From: Alloacidobacterium sp035547425 | GTDB lineage: Bacteria; Acidobacteriota; Terriglobia; Terriglobales; Acidobacteriaceae | DNA length: 64,000 nt | Direction: 5' to 3' | Assembly: GCA_035547425.1 (NCBI GenBank) | Contig: DASZUU010000008.1 | Coordinates: 80,461-144,460, forward strand | Shown here: piece after piece, positions 17,578 to 26,203 of the stretch | Layout of the letters: the number at the start of each line of letters is the position of its first letter | Position numbering within the stretch: position 1 is the first letter of the stretch | Program-made: the position numbers and the translations under genes | Notes under the pieces: model-generated | Seen by the model: only the letters and a program-made list of their open reading frames with translations | Databases searched by the model: none | Told to the model about the DNA's origin: nothing

Positions 17578-17608
17578 TCTTCGATGGTGGACAGCAGCGG
17601 GAGTTGGC

Positions 17609-18568
17609 ATGACCTTTATTTTGACCTCGGCGCTGGAGCGGAGCGCTCATCGTCATCTGCCGGCTCCGTTGTCCTCAGGCATCATTACAGCGCTTGAGCA
17701 TTTACGTAAAGGCTGTTTTCAACGCAGCCTTTGCCTTGTTGTCGCTACAACCAGCATCGCGAGCGGGCTGGAAGTTGGATATGAGCACTACAAAGGAAGT
17801 TATAGCAATCCGGTCATGTATACGCCGGTGCTTTTGAGCGGAGCTCTCGCCGGTGCCGGGCTAGCTGGCGTATTCAGCCGCGTGGCTGCTCGCATACTTC
17901 TTCGCTGTGTGAGCGTTATTACCCTCGCGGATGGGGTCATCGGCTTTTTCTTTCACATTCGCGGAGTTGCCCGAAAGCCAGGCGGCTGGAGCCTTCTTGT
18001 CACGAATATTGTTATGGGACCGCCGATCTTTGCGCCGCTGCTTTTTGGAACGAGTGCATATCTGGGATTAATGGCCTCGTATCTTCGCCGGGAAGAGGAT
18101 ATGAACCGGCCGGCCCAATATCTCACAGAATGGCTTGCGCCGCGAAGCTGGGACTGGCGAATGAACCTCCGTCACGGAAGGTTCCAGAAGCATCTTTCCG
18201 CAGTTACAGTTTTGTGGGCATTTTTTAGTGGTTTCGAAGCACTGTATTCGCACTACAAAACAAACTTTCGCTATAAAGCGCAATGGACGCCGGTTTTCCT
18301 GACACCCTTTTTGATGGCAGCGGGAATTGGCGCCATAAAGAGTCGTCGCATCGCAAACACTGCTCTTCCTGCCGTCTCTGCTCTCGCGCTTGCAGACGGC
18401 GCCATTGGTTTCTATTATCACGCCCGCGGCATCGTGCGCAGACCGGGCGGCGTTAAGAAGCCGTTGTACAACACCCTGTATGGTCCGCCCATTTTTGCTC
18501 CACTTCTTTTTGCAGCTTGCGGATTCCTGGGCTTGATGGCCAGTCTTCTACGGAGAGAAAAAAGATGA
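17609..18568 (+). CDS. Internally duplicated polytopic membrane protein of unknown function
   Basis: I do not recognise a named family. The 319-residue protein is two collinear copies of a roughly 130-residue unit with an exact 155-residue offset and no gaps. Conserved pairs include LRxGxFQ at 32/187, SG(L/F)E at 52/207, HYK with His60/His215, ADGxIGF, HxRGxxRxPGG with His116/His271, GPPIFAPLLF at 137/292 and LGLMASxLRRE near each end. Each unit has about three or four hydrophobic helices. The ATG at 17609 is chosen for the GGGAG five bases upstream. The stop overlaps the next start (ATGA), so it is translationally coupled to the gluconate-2-dehydrogenase-subunit-3 gene. Its place beside a GMC dehydrogenase and the four conserved histidines make a membrane anchor or haem/quinone partner plausible; this is inference. 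Confidence 0.8.
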   Translation: MTFILTSALERSAHRHLPAPLSSGIITALEHLRKGCFQRSLCLVVATTSIASGLEVGYEHYKGSYSNPVMYTPVLLSGALAGAGLAGVFSRVAARILLRCVSVITLADGVIGFFFHIRGVARKPGGWSLLVTNIVMGPPIFAPLLFGTSAYLGLMASYLRREEDMNRPAQYLTEWLAPRSWDWRMNLRHGRFQKHLSAVTVLWAFFSGFEALYSHYKTNFRYKAQWTPVFLTPFLMAAGIGAIKSRRIANTALPAVSALALADGAIGFYYHARGIVRRPGGVKKPLYNTLYGPPIFAPLLFAACGFLGLMASLLRREKR

Positions 18569-19317
18569 GCCGAAAATCCTTTCCGTTTCGTGCAACTGGC
18601 GGCTGCCTGAAAGATATTGATCAGCCCGGGTATTATCCCGGTTACAGCACGCTCTCTCAAAAGAAGAACTGGGAAGAGGCTACGAGAAAAATCGTCGTCG
18701 AACGCGTTGAAAAAACCGCGCCCATTCATTTCCTTTCGCAGGAAGAGGCTGCGATGCTCGGAGCCATGATTGATCGCGTCATGCCGCAGGATGATAGAGC
18801 TGAGCGGCGGACTATACCGATTCTTTCAGTTATTGATGAGCGCCTCTACACGAATTCTTTAAATGGATTTCGTTATGAGGATATGCCTCCGGATCAGGAG
18901 GCATATAAGCTTGGCCTCAAGGCCATCGATGAAATGTCTCAATTTCGCTTCCATCAGGATTTTATCGACCTTACAGTCCATCGGCAGGAGCTGATTTTAA
19001 AATCGCTGCACGATGGAAAGCCTGAGCCCGATAATACGATCTGGCACAGAATGCCGGTGCATCGATTCTGGGCCTTGCTCATGGAAGACTGTGTGACGGC
19101 ATATTATTCGCATCCATGGGCATGGGACGAGATTGGCTTTGGCGGCCCCGCATATCCCAGGGGATACATGCGGCTTGAGCACGGATTGCCTGAGCCTTGG
19201 GAAAAAGAGGAACAGCGCTACGAATGGAATGCGCCCGTAGATTCAGTCTCCCAATTAGAGGACGCTACTGCGCCGCCGGAATATGGATCGCTGCACGGCC
19301 ATGGAGGAATTCATTAA
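18565..19317 (+). CDS. Gluconate 2-dehydrogenase subunit 3-family protein
   Basis: This 250-residue protein resembles the small subunit that partners flavin GMC dehydrogenases: an FLSQEEAAMLGAMIDRVMPQDD helix near residue 60, then FIDLTVHRQELILKSL and WALLMEDCVTAYYSHPWAWDEIGFGGPAYPRGY. In characterised gluconate and sorbitol/fructose dehydrogenases this subunit is exported with, and needed by, the flavoprotein. No clear twin-arginine leader is seen here, which is unusual for the family. The start ATG overlaps the previous stop by 4 bp and its own stop overlaps the GMC start by one base (TAATG), so the three genes are tightly coupled. Confidence 0.8.
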   Translation: MSRKSFPFRATGGCLKDIDQPGYYPGYSTLSQKKNWEEATRKIVVERVEKTAPIHFLSQEEAAMLGAMIDRVMPQDDRAERRTIPILSVIDERLYTNSLNGFRYEDMPPDQEAYKLGLKAIDEMSQFRFHQDFIDLTVHRQELILKSLHDGKPEPDNTIWHRMPVHRFWALLMEDCVTAYYSHPWAWDEIGFGGPAYPRGYMRLEHGLPEPWEKEEQRYEWNAPVDSVSQLEDATAPPEYGSLHGHGGIH

Positions 19318-21011
19318 TGCCGCATCGTCTCGGCCCCATGCAGGTTCTTCCAACGCCAATGCGGAGTTTTGCTGATCACGAACCCGTGGACTATTGCATT
19401 GTTGGAGTGGGCAGCGCAGGCGGAGTCTTAGTGCAGCGTCTGGCGCGGGCAGGATTTCGTGTCGTTGGCCTTGAAGCCGGTCCTTTCTGGGATACAGAAA
19501 AAGACTGGGTAAGCGATGAGAAGGGATCCCACGAGCTTTATTGGAATGATCTGCGTATCACAGGGGGAACGCATCCTCTCGCGCTTGGTGCAAACAATAG
19601 CGGCAAAGGAGTTGGCGGTGGATCAGTACATTGGGCAGCCTTCGCGCCGCGTTTTCATCCTTCCGATTTTCGTGTCTATTCCGAAGACGGAGTAGGCGCC
19701 GATTGGCCGATGTCGTATTGGGACCTGAAGCCATACTACGAATTGCTTGAACGCGAAATTCCTGTTGCAGGCCCGGCATGGTTTCCATGGGGCGATCCGC
19801 ACGGCCATCCTTACGGACCCCATCCGCTCGGCGGCGTTGGCGATGTGCTGGTTCGCGGTTGCACCAAGCTCGGCATTCCTTCCGTTGCGGGAGGTCCTGT
19901 CGCTATCCTTTCAGCCTCGCATGGGGACAGGCCGCACTGCATCTATCGGGGATTTTGCCTGCAGGGGTGCAAGGTTGGAGCGAAGGCCAGTACGCTCATC
20001 ACGCATGTGCCCGACGCAATTACGCACGGAGCAGAAATCCGGGCGCACTCAATGGCGGCTCGCATTCATTTGCGAGAGGACGGTCGAGTTGACGGAGTCA
20101 TCTACATGGATCGCGATGGCAAGGAGCATTTCCAGCACGCTCGCGCCGTCATCGTCTCCGGATACGCCATCGAAACTCCACGGCTTCTGCTCAATTCCGC
20201 ATGCTCTGGCCATCGACACGGTTTGGCAAATTCCAGTGGAACGCTCGGCAAATATTTAATGGCCCAGGCCGGCAATGTCGTAGCCGGTCGATTTGAAGAG
20301 CTCATTCGTCTCTACAAAGCGCCTCCAGCGCATGCCCTTACAGAAGAGTTTTACGAAACGGATCCGCGCCGCGGCTTTGCCCGTGGTTTTGCCGTGCAGA
20401 CAGTTGGTCCTCTTCCTGTGGCATTTGCCAAGCAAATGGTTGCGGCGGTAGGCGCATGGGGGTGGGGACTGCGCCGAATCATGATGGATTACAACCATTG
20501 GGCTACTCTTGGCGTTCTCGGCGAGATACTGCCTTGGGAAGATAACCGGGTCGAGTTAGCTGATGAGAAAGATCAGTATGGCTTGCCGGTTGCGAAAGTC
20601 ACATTCAACCTTCATGACAACGATAAGAAGCTCATTGAATTTGGTAAGAACAAGGTGATGGAGATCATGTGGGCTGCCGGAGCGAAAGAAGTGGTGCAGG
20701 AGCCCAGATACGCACATCTTGTCGGTGCTGCACGGATGGGAAGCGACCCATCGACTTCTGTAGTGGACAAATTTGGCCGCACTCATGATGTTCCAAATTT
20801 GTTTATCTGCGATGGCAGCATCCTTCCGACACAGGGCTCTGCGAATCCAGGTCTTACCATTCAGGCTCTGGCTGCGCGCACTGCAGATTATCTGATCAAG
20901 CAGGGCAATGCCATTTTTTATTCCAATCGGCGTGATTTGGAAGAGTCGGGAATTCGATATGACCTGAGTCCGCCTTATACGCGGTTCAAAGGAAATCCAC
21001 GTATCACCTAG
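19317..21011 (+). CDS. GMC-family FAD-dependent oxidoreductase (large subunit of a gluconate-dehydrogenase-like enzyme)
   Basis: The protein is 564 residues. An FAD-binding Rossmann motif is near residue 28 (CIVGVGSAGGVLVQRLARAG). The substrate region contains GGGSVHWAAFAPRFHPSDF, a CxxG-like GFCLQGCKVGAK segment, and a C-terminal GMC motif (DGSILPTQGSANPGLTIQALAART). It is expected to oxidise a sugar, aldonate or alcohol and to pass electrons to subunit 3 and a membrane acceptor. GGAGG lies upstream of the ATG at 19317, which overlaps the previous stop. No Tat or Sec signal is evident, so export would have to rely on a partner or not occur. Its stop shares a CTAG with the convergent SDR gene. 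Confidence 0.88.
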   Translation: MPHRLGPMQVLPTPMRSFADHEPVDYCIVGVGSAGGVLVQRLARAGFRVVGLEAGPFWDTEKDWVSDEKGSHELYWNDLRITGGTHPLALGANNSGKGVGGGSVHWAAFAPRFHPSDFRVYSEDGVGADWPMSYWDLKPYYELLEREIPVAGPAWFPWGDPHGHPYGPHPLGGVGDVLVRGCTKLGIPSVAGGPVAILSASHGDRPHCIYRGFCLQGCKVGAKASTLITHVPDAITHGAEIRAHSMAARIHLREDGRVDGVIYMDRDGKEHFQHARAVIVSGYAIETPRLLLNSACSGHRHGLANSSGTLGKYLMAQAGNVVAGRFEELIRLYKAPPAHALTEEFYETDPRRGFARGFAVQTVGPLPVAFAKQMVAAVGAWGWGLRRIMMDYNHWATLGVLGEILPWEDNRVELADEKDQYGLPVAKVTFNLHDNDKKLIEFGKNKVMEIMWAAGAKEVVQEPRYAHLVGAARMGSDPSTSVVDKFGRTHDVPNLFICDGSILPTQGSANPGLTIQALAARTADYLIKQGNAIFYSNRRDLEESGIRYDLSPPYTRFKGNPRIT

Positions 21012-22006
21012 CGAGCAAAAATCTTTCTCGCGCAAATGGCCGCGCCGATCAATCCGCAGCCGAATACAAACCAGCCGCGATGTTTCGAAACCTGAGCTTC
21101 GATGCTGAAGGGTCTTGATTCTTTATCGAACGGTCCATGGGCGCCCAGGTTGGTCGAGACAGGATGCCAGACGTTATTAGGTCGATCCGGCGAATCCGGT
21201 TCTTGACGCTGCTGCGCTTTATAGCCTGTTTTGCCAAGATAAAGATCGAGCAAGCCGGGAATAACTTTTTGGCCGACGATCGCTTTCACCGTAGATCCTC
21301 CAACCCAGTACTCTCTTCGCGGTCTCGACGCATATGCAGCATGAACAACAACTCTGGCGCCCACTTCCGGCGCATAGATGGGAGGCACAGGCTGCGGCAG
21401 GTTTGGAAGCCGGCTTTTTACCCATGTGAACTGCGGCGTATTCATCGCCGGCATGTGAACGACAATCGCTTTTACATCGCTTTTGTCGTGATAAAGCTCG
21501 CAACGCAAAGAATCGGTGAAGCCGACGATGGCATGTTTCGTTGCGCAGTAAGCGGCTTGCAAAGGAATGCTTCTCATAGCCAGAGCAGACCCAATCTGAA
21601 TAATTCGACCGCGATTCCGCGGAAGCATTTTGCGAAGGGCAGCAAGCGTGCCGTGAACGTAGCCCAGGTAATTTACTTCTGTGACACGCCTGAATTCTGC
21701 AGCTTCCATTTCCTTGATGGGCGAGAAAACGGAAACCATGGCATTGTTCACCCAGATGTCGATGGGGCCTAATCGCTCCTCAAAGGAAACTGCCGCCGCT
21801 TCTACAGCTTGATCATCGCTGACATCGGCTGCATACGTTGCTGCCGTTCCTCCTAGACGCTCAACTTCTCCCGCTGTTGCCTCCAGCGCTGGCAAATCGC
21901 GCGATATTAAGCCTACGCGAGCGCCGGCTTTACCGAATTCATGAGAGATGGCCCGCCCAAGTCCGGCTGAGGCGCCAGTAATCACTACATTCAGGATTGG
22001 CCGCAT
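21008..22006 (-). CDS. Short-chain dehydrogenase/reductase with C-terminal membrane segment
   Basis: This 332-residue SDR has the nucleotide-binding motif TGASAGLGR, NNAM in place of NNAG, and the catalytic Tyr-Lys pair in YCATK. A hydrophobic segment closes the protein (GWFVFGCGLIGAAICA), which suggests membrane anchoring. The ATG at 22006 is supported by GGAGG five bases upstream. The extended sequence after the core (about residues 250-310) is typical of acidobacterial and proteobacterial SDRs of unknown substrate. It is convergent with the GMC operon, the two stops sharing CTAG, so it is not part of that transcript. Confidence 0.85.
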   Translation of the reverse strand: MRPILNVVITGASAGLGRAISHEFGKAGARVGLISRDLPALEATAGEVERLGGTAATYAADVSDDQAVEAAAVSFEERLGPIDIWVNNAMVSVFSPIKEMEAAEFRRVTEVNYLGYVHGTLAALRKMLPRNRGRIIQIGSALAMRSIPLQAAYCATKHAIVGFTDSLRCELYHDKSDVKAIVVHMPAMNTPQFTWVKSRLPNLPQPVPPIYAPEVGARVVVHAAYASRPRREYWVGGSTVKAIVGQKVIPGLLDLYLGKTGYKAQQRQEPDSPDRPNNVWHPVSTNLGAHGPFDKESRPFSIEAQVSKHRGWFVFGCGLIGAAICARKIFAR

Positions 22007-22196
22007 TCTTCCTCCATAATTCCATTCGCATGGTGTCTTAGATGCGACCAAAAGAAGAGAAGGCATCTAGCCCTTATGGGCCTGGATGCTGCGGCTCATC
22101 CCATGAAAGATCAGAATTCGGTGAATCCAAGTATCTCTTAGCCAATCTGCTTATGGTTCGCGATGCACCAAAGCGATGCTATGCGTTCTGTTGCCT

Positions 22197-23105
22197 TCAT
22201 ATCGCACCTTCTGTCAACGGCGATACTTCTCGTGCGGCGAGCGCAATATAGAGCCCTGAGCTGAGAATAAGTACGCCTCCGGCAATGACATAAGGTCCAG
22301 GCTTGTCATGCCATACGAGGTAGGAAACTAAAGTTCCGGTAAGCAGCTGCGTATAGTGATATTGCGAAACATTTGCCGCCGAGGTGTGCTTCACCGCAAT
22401 GTAGAAACATAATGTTCCCAGCGCGCAGAAGGCGCCCATCGCAAAAAGGCCTAACGTCAGCAATCCATGGATCGGTTCGGCATGCCAGAATCCCATCCAT
22501 GCCAATCCCACTACGCATGTCACAACGCCGGAAAAGAATGCCAGGCTTTCCGGCTTCTCTGTCCGCGTCAGCACGCGTGACCAGACCATATTCGTTGAAA
22601 AACATGCTACGCATACTGCGCACGCTGCATAGCCAATCCAATCACCCTCACGCGCGCTGCTCCATGGGTGTACGGCGACAACAACGCCGGCAAATCCGGT
22701 TACGATCGCTGCCGCACGCTTCCATCCCAACCCCTCTCCCAGAAAGAACGCGGACAACAGGGAAATGACCATTGGCGCAGTAAACACAAGAATGTAAAAC
22801 AGCGTGAGTGTCAGATGCCGCAGCGCAATCACTACGCATACGTTGTTTGCCATGTCGAGGCAGGCGCGCAGCACCTGCAAGCTCAACTTATGTGGCCGCA
22901 ATAAGGCAATCTGTCCACGCGCCACCGCATACGTTCCCAGAAACAGCGCCATGAAGAGGCCCAGGAACGCAACCATCTCATATGCCGGCAGCCCAGACTG
23001 TCCTACCAGCTTGATCGAGCTATCTGCTAGCACCCAGAACGTAAACCCAGCCAGCGCAAACCCAATCGCTTCTAACTCCGAAATCCTTGTTGTCCGTCCA
23101 ACCAT
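22197..23105 (-). CDS. EamA/DMT-superfamily exporter
   Basis: This 302-residue membrane protein has about ten helices arranged as two EamA repeats (first ending near GFAGVVVAVHP, second near AGGVLILSSGLYIAL). Members export amino acids, metabolites or nucleotides; the substrate cannot be read. ATG 23105 is chosen over the adjacent GTG at 23108 because of GGAG spacing. The gene is upstream of the SDR on the same strand with a 190-bp gap, so co-transcription is uncertain. Confidence 0.85.
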   Translation of the reverse strand: MVGRTTRISELEAIGFALAGFTFWVLADSSIKLVGQSGLPAYEMVAFLGLFMALFLGTYAVARGQIALLRPHKLSLQVLRACLDMANNVCVVIALRHLTLTLFYILVFTAPMVISLLSAFFLGEGLGWKRAAAIVTGFAGVVVAVHPWSSAREGDWIGYAACAVCVACFSTNMVWSRVLTRTEKPESLAFFSGVVTCVVGLAWMGFWHAEPIHGLLTLGLFAMGAFCALGTLCFYIAVKHTSAANVSQYHYTQLLTGTLVSYLVWHDKPGPYVIAGGVLILSSGLYIALAAREVSPLTEGAI

Positions 23106-23277
23106 CACTTCTCCAACTTACATGACGAATGAGAAATGCGTGATTAGCACATCGTAGTTATTCACAGAGGATTTAGGTTGATCAGCGGCGTAAGGTAATT
23201 AGATGTGCTCGAAGACATGGGTTGATTAGCAGCATGGATATATATAGGGATGAGAATTCCATACGTCGGAAGCCGAA

Positions 23278-23302
23278 AGGGAAACCTGGTACAGGTTTCC
23301 CT
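23278..23302 (-). terminator. Terminator downstream of the DUF899 gene
   Basis: A perfect 11-bp stem (AGGGAAACCTG / CAGGTTTCCCT) with a 3-nt loop is followed on the minus strand by TTTCGGC. It lies about 35 bp past the DUF899 stop. Confidence 0.7.
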
Positions 23303-23336
23303 AATATGTCGGAACAAGATCATGCCTGCATCCACG

Positions 23337-24110
23337 TCAACGATCGTACTCGTCATTCCGCTTCCACCACACTCCCGATTCATTGCGGCCTCTAGGAGCA
23401 CGGTCAAGCCACTGGTACATTCCCCATAGTCCATCCAGTCCGCGTGCGTAAGTAGAATATGTGTGGTAGACGATGCCGTCTTCGAGCACAAATGCGCTCA
23501 TGCCCGGTCTCTCCCGAACATATGTGGGTGCGTCAGTTCCGGTGGCAGCTGCGAACTCTACAACAGGCGGCGGAAATTGGGTTGTTCCGGTCATCGGATG
23601 ATTACCCTTCCGATAGTTGTATTCGATACCTCCCTTGCGCTGTTGTTCCTCTGTAATAGAGACATTGAAATCGAAGTTGAAATCGCTGCTTAAGGAAGAA
23701 GCCCATGGAAATGTCCATCCCAAACGCCGTTTGTAATTCTGCAGCTTCACAAGTGGAGCAAGCGATACGGCCCATAGCATCACGTCATGGTGGGCAAGAT
23801 GTACGGCAATTCCATTGAAACCATCTGCAATCGATGAGCAGGATGGGCAACCCGCCGCGTAGTCGGGGCCGAACATAAAGTGATAAACCAGCAATTGCGA
23901 GCGTCCCTGAAAGAGGTCCGCAAGGTTAGCTCCACCTTGCTCGGTTTCAAACCGGTATTCTTTATCGACCCGAACCCACGGTAGATTCTGTCGACGCCTT
24001 GCTAGTTCGTCGCTGCGGCGCGTAAGCTCTTTCTCGGCTTGGAGCAAATCCAGCCTCTCGCTTAGCCACTCTTCGCGTGTGACGATCTTGTGTGCAGTCA
24101 ATGTTGCCAT
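23337..24110 (-). CDS. DUF899-family thioredoxin-like protein
   Basis: This 257-residue protein matches the DUF899 family: TREEWLSERLDLLQAEKELTR at the start, LPWVRVDKEYRFE, then the thioredoxin-like core YHFMFGPDYAAGCPSCSSIADGF, where the CPSC pair sits, and HTYSTYARGLDGLWGMYQWLD near the end. The biochemical role of the family is unknown; a redox function is suggested by the fold. GAGGAG precedes the ATG. It is divergent from a TPR/winged-helix regulator across 117 bp. Confidence 0.85.
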   Translation of the reverse strand: MATLTAHKIVTREEWLSERLDLLQAEKELTRRSDELARRRQNLPWVRVDKEYRFETEQGGANLADLFQGRSQLLVYHFMFGPDYAAGCPSCSSIADGFNGIAVHLAHHDVMLWAVSLAPLVKLQNYKRRLGWTFPWASSLSSDFNFDFNVSITEEQQRKGGIEYNYRKGNHPMTGTTQFPPPVVEFAAATGTDAPTYVRERPGMSAFVLEDGIVYHTYSTYARGLDGLWGMYQWLDRAPRGRNESGVWWKRNDEYDR

Positions 24111-24149
24111 CGTCTTAACTCCTCATTCTGTTTTCGGATTATGGCGTGA

Positions 24150-24161
24150 CTCGCAAGCGAG
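24150..24161. promoter_or_regulatory. Short palindrome in the DUF899/regulator divergent promoter
   Basis: CTCGC-AA-GCGAG is a perfect 5-bp-arm palindrome in the 117-bp gap between divergent genes. It could be an operator for the neighbouring regulator; there is no further support. Confidence 0.25.
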
Positions 24162-24227
24162 CGGCCACGAGATATAGTTACCGCAGGACGACAGGCGAGT
24201 GAGAGTAACAAGTATGACAGGATTTCG

Positions 24228-25448
24228 ATGGACGCAATGATTTCCGCAGCAGCCCAGGCGCTTGCAGCAGGTGATCCTCTCGCGGCGTTGAGATTGGTTG
24301 CATTGCGTGAGGACGCATCCGCGCTTGCGCTCCGAGGCATTGCCATGGCTCAACTCGGGGAGCTTGTGCGTGCGAAAGAGCTTTTGCGAAGAGCCCGCCG
24401 GTCATTCAGCTCAAGGGAAGCGGCGGCTCGCGCGAGATGTATCGTTGCAGAAGTAGAGGTCGCGCTCGCTTCGCGCGATCTGGGCTGGAATGCCAACGAA
24501 CTTGATTCGGCGCGGGCAATACTCGAAGCGCGCGGCGATCGCTTGAATAGCGCTTATGCCCGCTATCTTGAGATTCGGCGTCTCTTGTTGATCGGACGCC
24601 TGGACGATGCCGAGGGACTGCTCGCCAAACTGGATCCCGATTCTTTCCCACCAGGCCTAAAGACAGCCCATGAACTAGTGGTCGCAGGAATTGCGGTCAA
24701 GCGCCTGCAAACGAAAGCAGCGCAGGCCGCCCTTTCAAGGGCATTGCATGCTGCGCATGCAGCTGCTATTCCCGCACTGATAGTCGAGGTTGAAAACGCA
24801 ACTCGCATTCTCAGCACGCCGGCTGCCTGCTTGATTATTCGAGGTGAAGAAAGATCGATACGGCTTGAACAAGTGGAAGAACTCCTGCATTCGCAGGCTT
24901 TTGTCGTGGATAGCTGCCGCTATACAGTAAGAAAGGGACGCATCGTCGTTTCACTGATGAGTCGGCCGCTGCTGTTCATGCTGGCAAAATCACTGGCAGA
25001 AGCATGGCCGGGTGACGCGTCCAGAGATGAGCTGGCTGCCCGTGTATTCGGATCGAGATTTGTGGATGAATCGCATCGCGTCCGTTTGCGAGTGGAGGTG
25101 GGCCGCCTTCGCAAATTACTCGCAGGTTTAGCCGAGATAAGCGCAACCAGGCGCGGTTTTGTGCTTACTCCGCATGACAACAACGAAGTAGCGCTCTTGA
25201 CGCAGCCCATACAGGAGAAGCATGGAGCTGTACTGGCATTGCTTGCTGATGGAGAGGCGTGGTCAAGTTCGGCTCTTGCGCTCGCGCTTGGAGCAAGTCA
25301 GCGATCCATCCAGCGTGCGCTCCATTCACTTGCCCGCGAAGGGAAGGTGCAGTCATTTGGTCAAGCGCGAGCCCGGCGCTGGATCACTCCATCAATTCCC
25401 GGATTCACGACTACTTTGTTACTCCCGGCTCCGCTGCTTATCGGCTAA
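24228..25448 (+). CDS. TPR-containing winged-helix transcriptional regulator
   Basis: This 406-residue protein has three parts. Residues 1-200 are Ala/Leu-rich helical repeats of TPR type (ALRGIAMAQLGELVRAKELL). Residues about 235-310 resemble an OmpR/PhoB-type winged helix (SRDELAARVF then RVRLRVEVGRLRKLL). The last 80 residues form a second helix-turn-helix (SSALALALGASQRSIQRALHSL) followed by a wing. No receiver or ligand domain is apparent. AGGA precedes the ATG. It is followed after 9 bp by a beta-propeller protein and is divergent from DUF899. The regulator call is by structure; its targets are unknown, probably the adjacent genes. Confidence 0.65.
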   Translation: MDAMISAAAQALAAGDPLAALRLVALREDASALALRGIAMAQLGELVRAKELLRRARRSFSSREAAARARCIVAEVEVALASRDLGWNANELDSARAILEARGDRLNSAYARYLEIRRLLLIGRLDDAEGLLAKLDPDSFPPGLKTAHELVVAGIAVKRLQTKAAQAALSRALHAAHAAAIPALIVEVENATRILSTPAACLIIRGEERSIRLEQVEELLHSQAFVVDSCRYTVRKGRIVVSLMSRPLLFMLAKSLAEAWPGDASRDELAARVFGSRFVDESHRVRLRVEVGRLRKLLAGLAEISATRRGFVLTPHDNNEVALLTQPIQEKHGAVLALLADGEAWSSSALALALGASQRSIQRALHSLAREGKVQSFGQARARRWITPSIPGFTTTLLLPAPLLIG

Positions 25449-25457
25449 GGTAGGCAT

Positions 25458-26090
25458 ATGAAACGGTCAAAAGCAGGCATAGTGAAGGAATTTGGACCCT
25501 TTCCGGGCGCGGATCGGGTGCACGGAGTCACCTATGATGGCAGGCATGTCTGGTTCGCGTCCGGCGACAAGCTGAATGCTATCGATTCCGAAACAGGGAA
25601 GGCGGTGCGCTCTATCGATGTGGCAGCGCATGCAGGGACAGCCTTCGATGGACACCATCTGTACCAGATCGCGGAAAATCGCATTCAAAAGATTGATCCC
25701 GGCACGGGTCAGGTACTTGCCACAATTCCGTCGCCAGGCAATGGAGGCGATTCGGGACTTGCATGGGCTGAAGGAACGTTGTGGGTGGGCCAATATCGGG
25801 ATCGCAAGATTCATCAGATCGATCCAGATACTGGAGACATTCTTCGGACGATTGAGTCGAATCGCTTTGTTACGGGTGTGACCTGGAACGAAGGAGAGCT
25901 TTGGCATGCGACTCTGGAAAATGATGAGAGTGAACTGCGGCGGCTTGATCCTGATACAGGACAGATTCTCGAAACAATCGAAATGCCAACGGATGTACTC
26001 ATTTCCGGGCTTGAATCCGACGGGCATGGCCGTTTCTTCTGCGGTGGCCAGAAAAGCGGAAAAGTCCGGCTAGTCCACAACCCAAAATAG
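25458..26090 (+). CDS. Glutamine cyclotransferase-like / YncE-like beta-propeller protein
   Basis: The protein is 210 residues, made of about four or five blades, each ending in a repeat of the type (I/L)DP(D/G)TGxxLxTI, such as IDPGTGQVLATI, IDPDTGDILRTI and LDPDTGQILETI. Segments VWFASGDKLNAID, LWVGQYRDRKIHQID and ELWHATLE resemble glutamine cyclotransferase and Vgb-type propellers. There is no signal peptide, so it is probably cytoplasmic. It is co-transcribed with the upstream regulator (9 bp gap). No catalytic assignment is justified. Confidence 0.65.
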   Translation: MKRSKAGIVKEFGPFPGADRVHGVTYDGRHVWFASGDKLNAIDSETGKAVRSIDVAAHAGTAFDGHHLYQIAENRIQKIDPGTGQVLATIPSPGNGGDSGLAWAEGTLWVGQYRDRKIHQIDPDTGDILRTIESNRFVTGVTWNEGELWHATLENDESELRRLDPDTGQILETIEMPTDVLISGLESDGHGRFFCGGQKSGKVRLVHNPK

Positions 26091-26203
26091 TGTGGCCTGC
26101 ATCGGTTGCTTCTGTCGCGCGAATGGCGGAAACGTGCGTAGTGCGTTGGAATAAGCGCCAGGCGTCGCTGAAGCCACTCAAATCCGTGTTGGGAAGAAGC
26201 AGT

